64,000 bases of DNA from Flavobacterium xanthum (GCF_900142695.1 NZ_FRBU01000022.1:1-64000); one strand, 5' to 3'. Positions 8,304 through 17,844 are shown, counted from the first letter of the stretch. A program made the numbers and translations. The notes: generated from the sequence alone by a model not told the origin.

Positions 8304-9851
8304 TTAATTTATTCTTATAAAATCTAAATCCTGAAAATCATAGCTAAAATCAGTTAATTCAGAAATGGGCTTCATTGTTAGTCGTACTGCTTTTCCAGTA
8401 GCATCACATTCAAAAAACAAATGAGCATCCGCATGGAAATAAGCATTATCCCATTTTACTACATAATTCGCATCCTTATAGAAAAAAACTTCGCCCGTAA
8501 GCTGTGGAGAGCGTTTAGAGGCAAAAAACAATTTTCCTTTTCTTTCTGAAAGTACCACCTCGCCAAACCAATTGTCTTGGTAGGTTCCTATAAAGCTTTT
8601 GAAATCAATTTTGATTTTGTCTTTTTTATTTTTAGCTACAGCTGCCCAAACTTCGTCTGTGATTTTGTCTGATGAGGCTTCATTTTGTTTTAGACTTGTA
8701 CTGTAATTAGCCACGTAATCTTCGGATTGAATGCCTAAGTAACTGTCTTTTATAGTATTGGTAATTGCTCTGAACGCAGCGCCAGACTGCTGATTGGTCA
8801 AAACAATAATTCCTACATTCAGTTCCGGTAAAAGCGTTACTTGAGTAACAATACCCTCTAATCCGCCGGTGTGGGTAACTTGTTTGTATCCTTTTACATC
8901 ACTTAGGAACCAGCCCAAGCCATAGCCGCTAAAATGCGTATTGTACGGAGGTCTTGTGGCCGCTGGAATTATGGTTTGTAATTGCCACATCTCATCGTGC
9001 TCCTTTTTCGAAAATAATTGCTTGTTATCAGCGCCATATTTTCCATTGTTCATTTGCATGATGGTCCATTTACTCAAATCATTCACACTGGAGTAAATTC
9101 CAGCTGCTGCATCAAAGAGTTGGTTTTTATAGCGTTTGATTACTTTTAGTTCCCTGTTGATGGGAACATGCGGTGCAATAACATTGGTGGTATCTTTCAA
9201 TCGTACAAATGAAGCAGCACTATAATTCATTTCCAAGGGTTTCATCATGCGTTCTTCTACAAAATCGCACCAGCTCTTGCCGCTTGCTACTTGTATTACT
9301 TCTCCAGCAATAATGTATAGTAAGTTGTCATAATCGTATTGGGTTCTAAAGGCGGAAACGGGTTTTAAATACTGTATATTTTGAATAATATCAGTAGCTG
9401 TAAAATCACTTCCGTCAGGCCAAATCATCAAGTCTCCCGCGCCAAGGCCTAATCCGCTACGGTGCGTTAATAAATCCCGAATTGTAAATTCATTCGTAAC
9501 GTATTCATTATACATCTTGAAATTAGGAAGGTATTTAATGACTTTGTCATCCCATTTTACTTTTCCTTCGTCTACTAACATGGCCAAAGCGGCGCTTGTA
9601 AACGCTTTACTATTGGATGCAATTCCAAAAAGGGTATTGGCATCTACTTTTTCTTTAGTCAAAATAGATTTTACACCATATCCTTTCGCATGAATAATCT
9701 TTCCATCTTTGACAATTGCGACAGCAATTCCAGGAACATTGAATGTTTTTAAAGTGCGCTCCACAAGATAGTCAACTTTAGCCGCATCGATTTGTGCGAA
9801 AGAAAAAGAGGTTGAAATTAGGGCAATTGCAAAGAATAATTTATTTTTCAT
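8304..9851 (-). CDS. Secreted serine hydrolase, beta-lactamase/class C-like with C-terminal DUF3471-type domain
   Basis: The start at 9851 gives a 515-residue protein with a clean signal peptide (MKNKLFFAIALISTSFSFAQ); the frame is open 20 codons further upstream, but those codons only precede the signal. The beta-lactamase-fold catalytic set is visible: SNSK (SxxK), YDN (YxN) in DYDNLLYIIAG, and HTGG near the end of the domain. The last 130 residues form a lipocalin-like tail (FIGTYQDNWFGEVVLSERKG) of the DUF3471 type. Such proteins are periplasmic or surface esterases or D-peptidases rather than true beta-lactamases; the substrate is unknown. It starts 68 nt after the trmH-type gene and is probably cotranscribed with it. 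Confidence 0.88.
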   Translation of the reverse strand: MKNKLFFAIALISTSFSFAQIDAAKVDYLVERTLKTFNVPGIAVAIVKDGKIIHAKGYGVKSILTKEKVDANTLFGIASNSKAFTSAALAMLVDEGKVKWDDKVIKYLPNFKMYNEYVTNEFTIRDLLTHRSGLGLGAGDLMIWPDGSDFTATDIIQNIQYLKPVSAFRTQYDYDNLLYIIAGEVIQVASGKSWCDFVEERMMKPLEMNYSAASFVRLKDTTNVIAPHVPINRELKVIKRYKNQLFDAAAGIYSSVNDLSKWTIMQMNNGKYGADNKQLFSKKEHDEMWQLQTIIPAATRPPYNTHFSGYGLGWFLSDVKGYKQVTHTGGLEGIVTQVTLLPELNVGIIVLTNQQSGAAFRAITNTIKDSYLGIQSEDYVANYSTSLKQNEASSDKITDEVWAAVAKNKKDKIKIDFKSFIGTYQDNWFGEVVLSERKGKLFFASKRSPQLTGEVFFYKDANYVVKWDNAYFHADAHLFFECDATGKAVRLTMKPISELTDFSYDFQDLDFIRIN

Positions 9852-9919
9852 ATTAATTACGATGTTTGTAAAATGGTGAATTGTTACTATTTTTTTGTTA
9901 TAAATCTGCAATCAAAAAT

Positions 9920-10714
9920 CTAAAACCCTCTTTGTCTTTTGGCTTCAAAAATCAAAATAGCTGCTGCAACAGAAACATTCATCGAATCGATTTCACCTTG
10001 CATTGGAATAATAATATTTTGAGTTGCTGCCGTACGCCATTCCTCCGTTAATCCAGTGGCTTCTGTGCCCACAACTAATGCGGTTGGGGTGGTATAATCC
10101 TGTGTGTGATATGCCGTCGAATTTTGCAAAGTCGCGCAATAAAAACTGATATTTCGTTCTTTCAAAAAAGTAATAATTTCTGATGTCGTTCCAGTGGCAA
10201 TCTGATTGGTAAATAAACAACCTACGCTAGAACGCACAATATTTGGATTGTATAGATCACTTTTTGGATTAGCAATAATCACGGCATCTAAATTAGCAGC
10301 GTCGGCTGTGCGAAGTAGTGCGCCAATATTACCTGGTTTTTCGGGCGCTTCGGCAACTAGAATTAAAGGATTTGCAGATAATTTCAAATCAGATAATTGC
10401 ATTGATTTGGTTTTGGCAACAGCCAAAACACCTTCGGTAGTATCTCGATAAGCGAGCTTCTGATATACTTCCTTGTTGATTTCTATCAATGTTGCAGTCG
10501 GAGCTACTTGACGCGCCTCCGCCTCAGAACAAATTTCAGGTAAAAACAATAGTGTTTCCAGTTCGTAACCCCCTTTAACCGCTATTGCAATTTCACGTTT
10601 GCCTTCCATTAAGAAATTTCCGGATTGCTTGCGTGCCTTTGCCTTTTCCTGCAATTGCACTAAAGATTTTATGTATGGATTTTGTATAGAAGTGATTTGT
10701 TTCAAGACGTTCAA
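9920..10714 (-). CDS. TrmH-family (SPOUT) RNA 2'-O-methyltransferase
   Basis: A 264-residue SAM-dependent methyltransferase acting on tRNA or rRNA riboses. The N-terminal substrate-binding part begins ITSIQNPYIKSLVQLQEK. The C-terminal SPOUT knot has its three motifs: EAPEKPGNIGALLRTADA, ALVVGTEATGLTEEW and IPMQGEIDSMNVSVAAAI. Target position unknown. The start is TTG at 10714: a stop codon is immediately upstream in frame, and the conserved ITSIQNP needs the preceding codons, so no ATG is available. A TATCTTTG promoter box at 10733-10740 on the minus strand fits this start. Confidence 0.9.
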   Translation of the reverse strand: MNVLKQITSIQNPYIKSLVQLQEKAKARKQSGNFLMEGKREIAIAVKGGYELETLLFLPEICSEAEARQVAPTATLIEINKEVYQKLAYRDTTEGVLAVAKTKSMQLSDLKLSANPLILVAEAPEKPGNIGALLRTADAANLDAVIIANPKSDLYNPNIVRSSVGCLFTNQIATGTTSEIITFLKERNISFYCATLQNSTAYHTQDYTTPTALVVGTEATGLTEEWRTAATQNIIIPMQGEIDSMNVSVAAAILIFEAKRQRGF

Positions 10715-10732
10715 CTATTTAATTAATAGCTA

Positions 10733-10740
10733 CAAAGATA
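10733..10740 (-). promoter_or_regulatory. -7 promoter box of the TrmH-type gene
   Basis: The minus strand reads TATCTTTG, 18 nt before the TTG start codon, which supports that unusual start. The -33 TTG is not evident. Confidence 0.45.
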
Positions 10741-10822
10741 CATAGAGAAAATCCAGTTTTTATAATAGGGTTCGAATATTTGTTGGAAACTAAGAGAATG
10801 TCATATTGTGGGAGTTTTAAGG

Positions 10823-10851
10823 TTGTTTCACGAGGAATTTCTTTATTTTTG
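10823..10851 (+). promoter_or_regulatory. Promoter of the TRIC/UPF0126 gene
   Basis: TTG (10823-10825), 18-nt spacer, TATTTTTG (10844-10851): a full match to the Bacteroidetes primary-sigma consensus. It lies inside the upstream GTG-initiated reading frame, so it argues for the ATG at 10883. Confidence 0.7.
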
Positions 10852-10882
10852 TCCGAATTCGAAAATCAAAATCCCAAATCAA

Positions 10883-11485
10883 ATGTTTCACTTATTAGAT
10901 ATCATCGGTACGATGGCTTTTGCTATGTCGGGCGCATTGACGGCCATGAATAAAAAGCTGGATCCTTTTGGGGTATTTATCATCGCATTTGTCACTGCTG
11001 TTGGTGGTGGAACGCTCCGAGACATCATGATTGGGAGGACTCCTGTGGGCTGGATGCTGGATTTAAAGTATGTTTATGTAATAGCAATTGGCTTTGTTTT
11101 GGCTATTATATTTAGAAAAAAATTCGATAGATTGCGTACTTCTTTATTTTTATTTGACACTATTGGATTGGGTGTTTTTACATTGATTGGTTTAGAAAAA
11201 GGAATCAACATTGGTCTACATCCCATTATTTGTATCGCATTAGGTACAATGACGGCTTGCTTTGGTGGTGTGATCCGCGATATTTTGTGTACAGAAATTC
11301 CTGTTATATTTAGAAGAGAAATTTATGCTACAATATGTATTTTAGGTGGAATTGTTTTTTTTCTGCTTCGAAAACTGAATTTGGAAAATGATGTTTTGTA
11401 TTTAACGACGTCACTAGTTATCATTTCGGTTCGATTAATGGCTGTAAAATTCAAATGGTATTTACCTACTTTAGAACATAAATAA
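10883..11485 (+). CDS. TRIC-type cation channel / UPF0126 (YicG-like) membrane protein
   Basis: A 200-residue inner-membrane protein with seven hydrophobic segments, the size and topology of the bacterial trimeric intracellular cation channel family. Two internal repeats are visible: DIIGTMAFAMSGALTA with GGGTLRDIMIG, and DTIGLGVFTLIGLEKG with FGGVIRDILCTEIP. The repeated GGxxRD motif is the family signature. The frame opens earlier at GTG 10808, but a consensus promoter lies at 10823-10851, so translation must begin at ATG 10883. The following FemAB-like gene starts 35 nt after its stop and may be cotranscribed. Confidence 0.87.
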   Translation: MFHLLDIIGTMAFAMSGALTAMNKKLDPFGVFIIAFVTAVGGGTLRDIMIGRTPVGWMLDLKYVYVIAIGFVLAIIFRKKFDRLRTSLFLFDTIGLGVFTLIGLEKGINIGLHPIICIALGTMTACFGGVIRDILCTEIPVIFRREIYATICILGGIVFFLLRKLNLENDVLYLTTSLVIISVRLMAVKFKWYLPTLEHK

Positions 11486-11520
11486 AAAAGAAGTACTTTC
11501 ACGAAGTCTAAATTCAAAGA

Positions 11521-12471
11521 GTGAAAAATTATTTTGTAAAACAATACCAAAAAAACGATTATATAAATTGGAATGCCTTTATTGGTCAAGCCAAAAATGC
11601 TACTTTTTTATTTCACCGAGATTTTATGGAATACCACAACGATCGGTTCGAGGATTTCTCGTTGATGATTTTTGAGGATGACAAGCTAGTGGCTGTTTTA
11701 CCTGCCAATAGAGTTGGAGTTGTCGTTTTTTCGCATCAAGGTTTAACGTATGGCGGATTAGTTTACTCGGCTAAATTAAATGGAGAAAAAGTAGCAACGA
11801 TTTTGGATGCTGTTCTGTCTTTTTACAAAGAGATGGAGATACAGTCCTTTTATTACAATCCGATTCCTTTATTCTATGTGTCAAAAGGCAACGCTGAAAT
11901 GGAATTTTTTATGTTTAAAAAAGGAGCGTTTTTAGATAAAAAAGAAATGAATTTGGGTATTAATTTAGCGATGCCATTAACCATTTCAAAAAGTAAATTA
12001 AAGCATTTTAGGAAAGTAGAAGAACTCGATGTAGAACTCGTAGAAGAACAAGAATTGGAGTCATTTTGGGAATTGGTCCTAGAGCCAAGACTATCAGAAA
12101 AACACAATGCAAAGCCCGTACATACGCTACAAGAAATTACAGCACTTAAAGAAAAGTTCCCAAATAATATCAGACAGTTTTCAGCTTATTATGATGGTAC
12201 TATCATTGCCGGGATAACACTTTTTGAGACGGAAACAGTGGTGAAATCGCAATATGGTGCTACAACAAAAAAAGGGGAGGAATTGCGTGCCTTAGATTTT
12301 TTATTTATTACTTTAATAAAAAAATACAAACAGGAAGGAAAACTTTTTTTTGATATGGGAATCGTTAATGACGCTAATGAAAAAGGATACCACGCCGGAC
12401 TTTTGAAACAAAAAGAGGAATTAGGTTGCTCTGTTTACAACCAGGATTTTTATAAAATGAAGCTATTATGA
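11521..12471 (+). CDS. FemAB/GNAT-fold acyltransferase-like protein in the glycan locus
   Basis: A 316-residue soluble protein beginning at GTG 11521. The [20 protein letters not shown] segment near residue 30 and the [10 protein letters not shown] segment near 80 resemble the FemAB/BioF2-like GNAT family found in polysaccharide loci. The second half carries an AGITLFETE strand and a [23 protein letters not shown] segment, again as in FemX-like proteins. These transfer an acyl or aminoacyl group to a sugar or lipid-linked precursor; the donor and acceptor are not known here. Its stop overlaps the ATG of the aminotransferase by four bases (ATGA), which ties it firmly to the glycan operon. Confidence 0.7.
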   Translation: MKNYFVKQYQKNDYINWNAFIGQAKNATFLFHRDFMEYHNDRFEDFSLMIFEDDKLVAVLPANRVGVVVFSHQGLTYGGLVYSAKLNGEKVATILDAVLSFYKEMEIQSFYYNPIPLFYVSKGNAEMEFFMFKKGAFLDKKEMNLGINLAMPLTISKSKLKHFRKVEELDVELVEEQELESFWELVLEPRLSEKHNAKPVHTLQEITALKEKFPNNIRQFSAYYDGTIIAGITLFETETVVKSQYGATTKKGEELRALDFLFITLIKKYKQEGKLFFDMGIVNDANEKGYHAGLLKQKEELGCSVYNQDFYKMKLL

Positions 12472-13604
12472 TCCCTTTTCTTGATTTAAAAAAAATAAAC
12501 GAACCCTACGAAACTGCTTTTCAAGAAAAATTGAAATCGGTTTTACATAGCGGTTGGTATGTTTTAGGGAATGAGGTTGCCGCATTTGAAACTAATTTTG
12601 CTACCTATTGTGGTGTAAAACATTGTTTTGGCGTAGGAAATGGTTTTGACGCTTTAGTTTTGATTTTCAAAGGTTATATTCAACTTGGAAAACTGCAAAA
12701 AGGCGATGAAGTTATTGTTCCTGCAAACACCTATATTGCTAGTATATTGTCGATTTTACAAGCAGATTTAATTCCGGTTTTAGTCGAGCCAAATGTAGAA
12801 ACCTACAACATAAATTCGGCGTTGATTTTAGCTAAAATTACGTCTAAAACTAAAGCTATTTTGGCGGTTCATTTGTATGGACAATTGGCCGAAATGGATG
12901 CGATAAACGAAATTGCTGTGGCAAATAATTTGCTGGTTATTGAAGATGCAGCTCAAGCTCATGGGGCTGTACTAGTTGCCAAAAGTGATATCTCAAATGC
13001 AATAGAGCGGAAAGCAGGTAATTTAAGTAATGCGGCAGCTTTTAGTTTTTATCCTGGAAAAAATTTAGGTTGTTTAGGAGATGCTGGTGCTGTTACTACA
13101 AATGATGCAGCTTTAGCTAAGGTAATTTTTTCAATGCGCAATTACGGTTCAGAAACCAAATATTATAATGATTATATTGGTGTAAATTCGAGGTTAGATG
13201 AGTTGCAAGCAGCTTTTTTGAACGTAAAATTACCGTCTTTAGATACTGAAAATGAAAAGCGAAGAACCATTGCCAAACGCTATTTGTCTGAAATTAAAAA
13301 CGATAAAATCATTTTGCCCAAACTGTCATTGCTTGGTACGGAGCAATCTAATCATGTTTTTCACCTGTTTGTAATTCGAACTAAAAACCGAATAGCGCTA
13401 CAGGATTACCTTAGCAAAAATGGTATCCAAACTGTAATTCACTATCCCATTGCTCCACACCAGCAAAAAGCTTTAAAACAGTACAATGATCTGTCTTTTC
13501 CAATTACGGAGAAGATGCATGAGGAAGTTTTAAGCTTGCCTATGAGTCCAGTTTTGACGATGGAGGAGGTCAGTTATATTGTTTTACTTTTAAATAAATA
13601 TTAA
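12468..13604 (+). CDS. DegT/DnrJ/EryC1 sugar aminotransferase (FdtB/QdtB-like)
   Basis: A 378-residue PLP-dependent enzyme that aminates a nucleotide-linked keto sugar. The PLP lysine is Lys198 in [10 protein letters not shown], and the cofactor-contact motif [11 protein letters not shown] is near residue 158. [12 protein letters not shown] near residue 325 is also standard. Between these motifs there is an insertion of about ten residues ([13 protein letters not shown]) not usual in the family. The same locus holds a 3,4-ketoisomerase of the FdtA/QdtA type, so the likely substrate is dTDP-3-keto-6-deoxyhexose and the product a 3-amino-3,6-dideoxyhexose. This is pathway inference; WecE-like 4-amination is the alternative. 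TAA and the next ATG are directly adjacent. Confidence 0.85.
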   Translation: MIPFLDLKKINEPYETAFQEKLKSVLHSGWYVLGNEVAAFETNFATYCGVKHCFGVGNGFDALVLIFKGYIQLGKLQKGDEVIVPANTYIASILSILQADLIPVLVEPNVETYNINSALILAKITSKTKAILAVHLYGQLAEMDAINEIAVANNLLVIEDAAQAHGAVLVAKSDISNAIERKAGNLSNAAAFSFYPGKNLGCLGDAGAVTTNDAALAKVIFSMRNYGSETKYYNDYIGVNSRLDELQAAFLNVKLPSLDTENEKRRTIAKRYLSEIKNDKIILPKLSLLGTEQSNHVFHLFVIRTKNRIALQDYLSKNGIQTVIHYPIAPHQQKALKQYNDLSFPITEKMHEEVLSLPMSPVLTMEEVSYIVLLLNKY

Positions 13605-14174
13605 ATGGGATTAATTAGCAAAATAAAACAATTGTGCTTTGTTAATTTGCGGATTATAAAGTATAAATTCCTCTCCGATTGCCAACGTGTGGTGGGTAAG
13701 CCAAAGCTTTTCTATCCTGTACTATTGAAAGGAAAAGGAACAATTATTTTTGAAGAAAATGTACAAATTGGGGTAATTTCGTCGCCCTATTTTTATTTAG
13801 GATATACTTTTATGGAAGCTAAATATGATAGCAGTGAAATTAACATTGGAAGTAATGTTGCTATTAATAATGCTTTTTCGATTATTTGTTCTTCGAAAGT
13901 TACAATCAGAGATAACGTTTTAATAGGCGGCAACTGTACAATCATGGATAACGATGGGCATTATTTAGATCTTGATAAAAGAAATGAGAGTAATCCAATT
14001 TCTTTTCCAGTGTATATTGGGGAAAATGTCTTTATTGGTTCAAATGTTTCTATTTTGAAAGGAGTTACGATAGGAGAAAATTCTGTAATAGGAAATGGAT
14101 CTGTGGTGAGCAAAAATATCCCTAAAAATGTTATTGCGGCAGGAAATCCTGCTAAAGTTATTAGAAACTTATAA
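13605..14174 (+). CDS. Hexapeptide-repeat O/N-acyltransferase
   Basis: A 189-residue left-handed beta-helix acyltransferase. Hexapeptide repeats run through the C-terminal half (INIGSNVAINNAFSIIC, VTIRDNVLIGGNCTIMD, VYIGENVFIGSNVSILKGV, VTIGENSVIGNGSVVSKNI), and the family ending AAGNPAKVIR is present. The catalytic His is probably in DNDGHYLDLD near residue 126. In this locus it could acetylate the 3-amino sugar (the FdtC/QdtC role) or act as a WbbJ-like O-acetyltransferase on the finished unit; sequence alone does not decide. Its stop overlaps the start of the flippase gene by one base (TAATG). Confidence 0.85.
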   Translation: MGLISKIKQLCFVNLRIIKYKFLSDCQRVVGKPKLFYPVLLKGKGTIIFEENVQIGVISSPYFYLGYTFMEAKYDSSEINIGSNVAINNAFSIICSSKVTIRDNVLIGGNCTIMDNDGHYLDLDKRNESNPISFPVYIGENVFIGSNVSILKGVTIGENSVIGNGSVVSKNIPKNVIAAGNPAKVIRNL

Positions 14175-15463
14175 TGTTAAAGACCATCAAACAAAATCCG
14201 CTTCTTAAAGTAATCTCACTAAATTCGATTTCAGTGGTGGTGAGTTTTATGCTAGGGATTGTTTCTACTAAGATTATTTCCATTTATTTAGGTACGTCAG
14301 GAATGGCATTATTAGGGAATTTTAGAAACTTCACAACAATGATGAAGTCCATGGCTACATTAGGAATTAACAATTCATTCATTAAAGTTTTCGTGGAGAA
14401 TAAAGAGGATAAAAATGAATTAGGTGTCATTTATTCTACTTTTTTTTGGTTCTTCCTATTTGTTTCAGTAGGTTTAGGTTTGATAATTTTAGTTTTCTCC
14501 AATGTAATATCCGAATTTTTATTTCTTACTATTTCCTTTGCATATCCTATTCGTTTTTTTGGATTGTTACTGCCTTTACTTGTTATCAATACATTTTGGA
14601 TTGCCATCTATACTGCTTTAGAAAAATATAAAAAAATTGTCATTCTGCAGATTGTCTCGAATCTATTAATTTTTAGTTTAACGACTTTTTTGATAGTAAA
14701 TAATGCGATAAACGGAGGATTGTTAGCAATTGTTTTGAGCGAATTAGTGGCGGTGGTGGTGACTTTTGTTTTTATAATAAAGGATAGCAGTTATTTTCAA
14801 TTTAGCCTTCAGAAAATTATAGCAAAGAAATATTTAGATACCATCAAGAGCTTTTCTTCAATGGCTTTATTAAGTGCCATACTTACACCTGTAACGCTAT
14901 TACTCATAAGAAGTTTTATAATCAAAACGCATTCTATACAAGAAGCTGGTATTTGGGATGCTACCAATAAATTTTCTAGTTTTTATATGTTGGTTTTTAG
15001 CTCTGGGTTATCATTATATTACCTCCCAAAATTATCTTCTTTAAAAACAGAGGAGGAGTTCAAATTAGAATTAAAATCCTATTTTCGTGTCTTTGTTCCA
15101 TTATTTTTTGCAGTATTATTGCTTGTTTTTTTATTGAAAGGATTTATTTTAGATCTTGCTTTTACAAAATCTTTTTTAAAAGTGAAGGACGTACTAATTT
15201 GGCAGCTTTTAGGTGATTTTTTAAGGATTATGACATTGGCTTTTGGCTATCAAATTGTTGTGAAAGCTAGGGTCAAAAAATATTTTATTCTTGAAATAGT
15301 ATTTAATGTTTCCTATTTGATAGTATCTTTTTATTTAATCAGTCGTTTTTCATTTCAAGGTGCTTTAATGGCTTATTTTATTGCCAATTTGATCTTGTTC
15401 CTGTTGATTTTATTTATGTTTCGAAAACTATTTTTTATTTCCAAGCGGCCAAATATTGACTAG
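14174..15463 (+). CDS. Wzx-like polysaccharide flippase
   Basis: A 429-residue integral membrane protein with 12-14 hydrophobic segments, of the O-antigen translocase/MATE-like (MOP) superfamily. Such proteins flip undecaprenyl-linked oligosaccharide repeat units across the inner membrane. The N-terminus (NSISVVVSFMLGIVSTKIIS and the GTSGMALLGNF loop) matches WzxE-type translocases. The gene is coupled to the acyltransferase before it. Its last 29 bases (15435-15463) overlap the 3' end of a glycosyltransferase on the other strand. No Wzy polymerase is seen in the window. Confidence 0.85.
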   Translation: MLKTIKQNPLLKVISLNSISVVVSFMLGIVSTKIISIYLGTSGMALLGNFRNFTTMMKSMATLGINNSFIKVFVENKEDKNELGVIYSTFFWFFLFVSVGLGLIILVFSNVISEFLFLTISFAYPIRFFGLLLPLLVINTFWIAIYTALEKYKKIVILQIVSNLLIFSLTTFLIVNNAINGGLLAIVLSELVAVVVTFVFIIKDSSYFQFSLQKIIAKKYLDTIKSFSSMALLSAILTPVTLLLIRSFIIKTHSIQEAGIWDATNKFSSFYMLVFSSGLSLYYLPKLSSLKTEEEFKLELKSYFRVFVPLFFAVLLLVFLLKGFILDLAFTKSFLKVKDVLIWQLLGDFLRIMTLAFGYQIVVKARVKKYFILEIVFNVSYLIVSFYLISRFSFQGALMAYFIANLILFLLILFMFRKLFFISKRPNID

Positions 15464-16571
15464 CAATATTAATATGGTCGTGCTCTCTTTCGATGAAGGC
15501 TCTGGCACGATTTCCAATAACAACAATCGCTTCTGGATTTTCTATCAAAAAGGAAATCTCATTTACTAAAGAGTCAATATTTGGTGTTGCATGTATATTT
15601 ACTCTCTCCTTTAAATTATAATGATCGATAAAATCATTTCCTCCACCAGTAAAAACAACTTTACCTTTTGCCATGGCTTCCAGTGCATTATAGCCTTGGT
15701 CAATAGCATAAATTTGATCTAATACAATTTGAGCGGTATTGTATCTATTAATATAGTCGCTGTAAGGTATGTTCTCAGTGATAATGACTGTTACCTTTTC
15801 AGGATATTTCTCCTGTATAATTCGCAATGCTTTTTCAAAGTAAGGAATTCCTTTTTTAATGTAACTGGAGCGATTTATCCCTAAAAAAATAACAATCTTT
15901 TCATTGATTTCTTGATCTTGAAATTTTATTTTATTGCTATTAACAGGATTAGGGATGAAGTGAGTTTTATAGTTCATTTTGTCCATAGGAATTTTATAAT
16001 CTAAATCAGATGTAATAAGATTTCGACAATTTTCAGACAACCAGTCAAAGGTTCTTCTATAGTTTTTAGCCGCATATTTCAATGGATATTCAAAATGATT
16101 TTTTAAAGAATTGTTCTCGAAATATGGAGTCAGAATGCAATAATCTGTTTCTTTTTTTAACAAATAGTCAATCACTGGGGTTTCATCACCACAGATTAGT
16201 AAACTTCGATTTTTAATTTTCTTGAATAACTTTTTATACAGTAGTCGCGATAGAAAAGGGAAGGTCTCAATGGCATCAGAGTTAATGAGCTGTACGTGAT
16301 CGAAGTTTTTTAATTTAGGTAATAAAAGATAAAAACGGAGTCCTCTTTCAGCTTTTGATAAATCGATTCCAGTGAGTTTGTGAATGATATTTTTTATCTT
16401 TCTAGGCAGCCAATGTCCAGATGTAAAAGAGGAATGAAAGGAATAATCGGTATCGAATTTCTTGAAATAATCTCCTGACGACAACAAAATGACGTCATGT
16501 CCTAGCGCTATTAATCCTTCTTTTAAAGAATTATGCAATCGACTGTATTCGCCTATCAAAAGTATTTTCAT
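15435..16571 (-). CDS. Glycosyltransferase (GT4-like), inverted within the glycan locus
   Basis: A 378-residue probable GT-B fold glycosyltransferase. The N-terminal Rossmann strand is MKILLIGEYSRLHNSLKEGL. The C-terminal half holds KIVIFLGINR, KKGIPYFEKALRII and YNALEAMAKGKVVFTGG, the last matching the nucleotide-sugar-binding E-x7-E region of family 4. It is the only gene of the 11.5-18.9 kb locus on the minus strand: it runs into the flippase (29-bp overlap of 3' ends) and away from the GT2 gene (gap of about 23-44 nt depending on that start). This looks like insertion of a separate gene into an operon. Donor and acceptor sugars unknown. Confidence 0.78.
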   Translation of the reverse strand: MKILLIGEYSRLHNSLKEGLIALGHDVILLSSGDYFKKFDTDYSFHSSFTSGHWLPRKIKNIIHKLTGIDLSKAERGLRFYLLLPKLKNFDHVQLINSDAIETFPFLSRLLYKKLFKKIKNRSLLICGDETPVIDYLLKKETDYCILTPYFENNSLKNHFEYPLKYAAKNYRRTFDWLSENCRNLITSDLDYKIPMDKMNYKTHFIPNPVNSNKIKFQDQEINEKIVIFLGINRSSYIKKGIPYFEKALRIIQEKYPEKVTVIITENIPYSDYINRYNTAQIVLDQIYAIDQGYNALEAMAKGKVVFTGGGNDFIDHYNLKERVNIHATPNIDSLVNEISFLIENPEAIVVIGNRARAFIEREHDHINIASQYLAAWK

Positions 16572-16589
16572 TTACAAATCTGAATTATT

Positions 16590-16597
16590 TATATTTG
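16590..16597 (+). promoter_or_regulatory. -7 promoter box restarting the plus-strand glycan operon
   Basis: TATATTTG matches TAnnTTTG. It lies in the divergent gap after the inverted glycosyltransferase, and would let genes downstream of that inversion be transcribed. The -33 element is weak (no TTG at 17-23 nt). Confidence 0.45.
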
Positions 16598-16615
16598 TGT
16601 AAATATAAGTACAAA

Positions 16616-17440
16616 TTGATAAAAGAATTTAAAAAAGGAGATCTGGAAATAGTATTGTCAACCATGGATAGAGATTCATTGGATTTTTTAATTCCGATGT
16701 TTTCATTCTCTCATTTTTCAAACTTTTCGATTTTAATTATCAACCAAACCCAACCGGATAAATTATTAGTTTCCAATTATCCGTCAATTCGAATAGTAAA
16801 TTCATTTGAAAAAGGGTTGTCAAAAAGCAGGAATACGGGCTTTAAAAATGCAAAAGGAGAAATTATTTTAATTGCAGATGACGACGAAGTATTTAAAGAA
16901 GATTTTGAAAACACTATTCTTGAAGCGCACAATAAGTATCAAGAAGCACAAAGTATTTGTTTTGCAATCGATGATTTTAGTGGTTTCTTGTTTAAAAAAT
17001 ATCCTTCTACAGCAAAAACTCGATTGAGTTTTCTAGATATTTCTAATATTTTGTCCATTGAAATAAGTTTTAAAAAAGCAGCTCTCGACCAATTGAATAT
17101 TAAGTTTGATACTAATTTTGGTATAGGAAGTCCATTTGCAATGGGTGAAGAAGCTATTTTTTTATCTGATTGGAGAAAGCAAAAGCAAAGTGTAATTATT
17201 GTGCCAAAAGTTATTGCAAGTCATTCGAGGTTTTCAACAGACAATAAATTAAATTTTAAACAACGGTATTACGTGCAAGGCGCTTTCTTAACCAGAATTT
17301 CAAAATACGGTTATTATAAAGGAGTTTTTTTAAAGCTTTTTTTCGATCTTAAACAAAATAAAGTGAAACTAAATCAACTGTTTGCAGCGATAAAATCAGC
17401 AAATAAAGGCAAGTTAGATTTTATACAAATGCAGAAATGA
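16616..17440 (+). CDS. Family 2 glycosyltransferase
   Basis: A GT-A fold enzyme of about 274 residues. The motif ADDDEVFKEDF (DxD-type metal and nucleotide site) follows GLSKSRNTGFKNAKGEIIL, the family 2 pattern. No ATG is available before the conserved first strand (LEIVLSTMDRD). Two TTG codons are candidates, at 16595 and 16616. The first lies inside a promoter-like TATATTTG box, so 16616 is chosen; if the box is not used, 16595 gives seven more residues. Its stop overlaps the next ATG by four bases (ATGA), so it heads a coupled set with the ketoisomerase and a GT4 gene. Confidence 0.82.
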   Translation: MIKEFKKGDLEIVLSTMDRDSLDFLIPMFSFSHFSNFSILIINQTQPDKLLVSNYPSIRIVNSFEKGLSKSRNTGFKNAKGEIILIADDDEVFKEDFENTILEAHNKYQEAQSICFAIDDFSGFLFKKYPSTAKTRLSFLDISNILSIEISFKKAALDQLNIKFDTNFGIGSPFAMGEEAIFLSDWRKQKQSVIIVPKVIASHSRFSTDNKLNFKQRYYVQGAFLTRISKYGYYKGVFLKLFFDLKQNKVKLNQLFAAIKSANKGKLDFIQMQK

Positions 17441-17844
17441 AAACAACTATAAATTCCATTCAATTATTAAAGATTCCCGTTATAGAAGATACGCGGGGAA
17501 ACCTAGCATTTATTCAAGAGGCCGTTTTACCATTCGAATTCAAACGGGTGTACTACCTTTTTGATGTTCCTAGTAATGCTTTTAGAGGGGGTCATTCACA
17601 TATTGTGCAGCAAGAAGTTTTAATCGCTTTGAGCGGAAGTTTTGAAGTAGTTTTAAATGACGGAGTAGAAAAAAAATCATTTCTATTGAATAAACCTAAT
17701 ATTGGTTTGCATATTCCGACGGGAATTTGGAGAGAATTACAAAACTTTTCTTCAGGAGCCGTATGTTTGGTTTTAGCTTCTGATGTTTATGACGAAGAAG
17801 ACTATATTCGGGATTTTAATGAATTTTTGGAGTCTAAAAAATGA
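17437..17844 (+). CDS. fdtA: dTDP-4-oxo-6-deoxyglucose 3,4-ketoisomerase (FdtA/QdtA family, WxcM-like cupin)
   Basis: A 135-residue single-domain cupin. The metal-free active-site motif RGGHSHIVQQEVL near residue 50 gives the paired histidines used as acid-base catalysts. The substrate-strand DTRGNLAFIQE near residue 18 and IPTGIWRELQNFS near 90 are conserved in the family. The reaction moves the keto group of dTDP-4-keto-6-deoxyglucose from C4 to C3 before amination. FdtA (galacto product, Fuc3N series) and QdtA (gluco product, Qui3N series) cannot be told apart reliably by eye, so the symbol is tentative. Four-base overlaps at both ends show translational coupling with the flanking glycosyltransferases. 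Confidence 0.85.
   Translation: MKTTINSIQLLKIPVIEDTRGNLAFIQEAVLPFEFKRVYYLFDVPSNAFRGGHSHIVQQEVLIALSGSFEVVLNDGVEKKSFLLNKPNIGLHIPTGIWRELQNFSSGAVCLVLASDVYDEEDYIRDFNEFLESKK

Noticed and set aside
10808..10882. GTG-initiated N-terminal extension of the TRIC gene
   Set aside because: A full-consensus promoter lies inside it, and the extension has no hydrophobic or conserved character.
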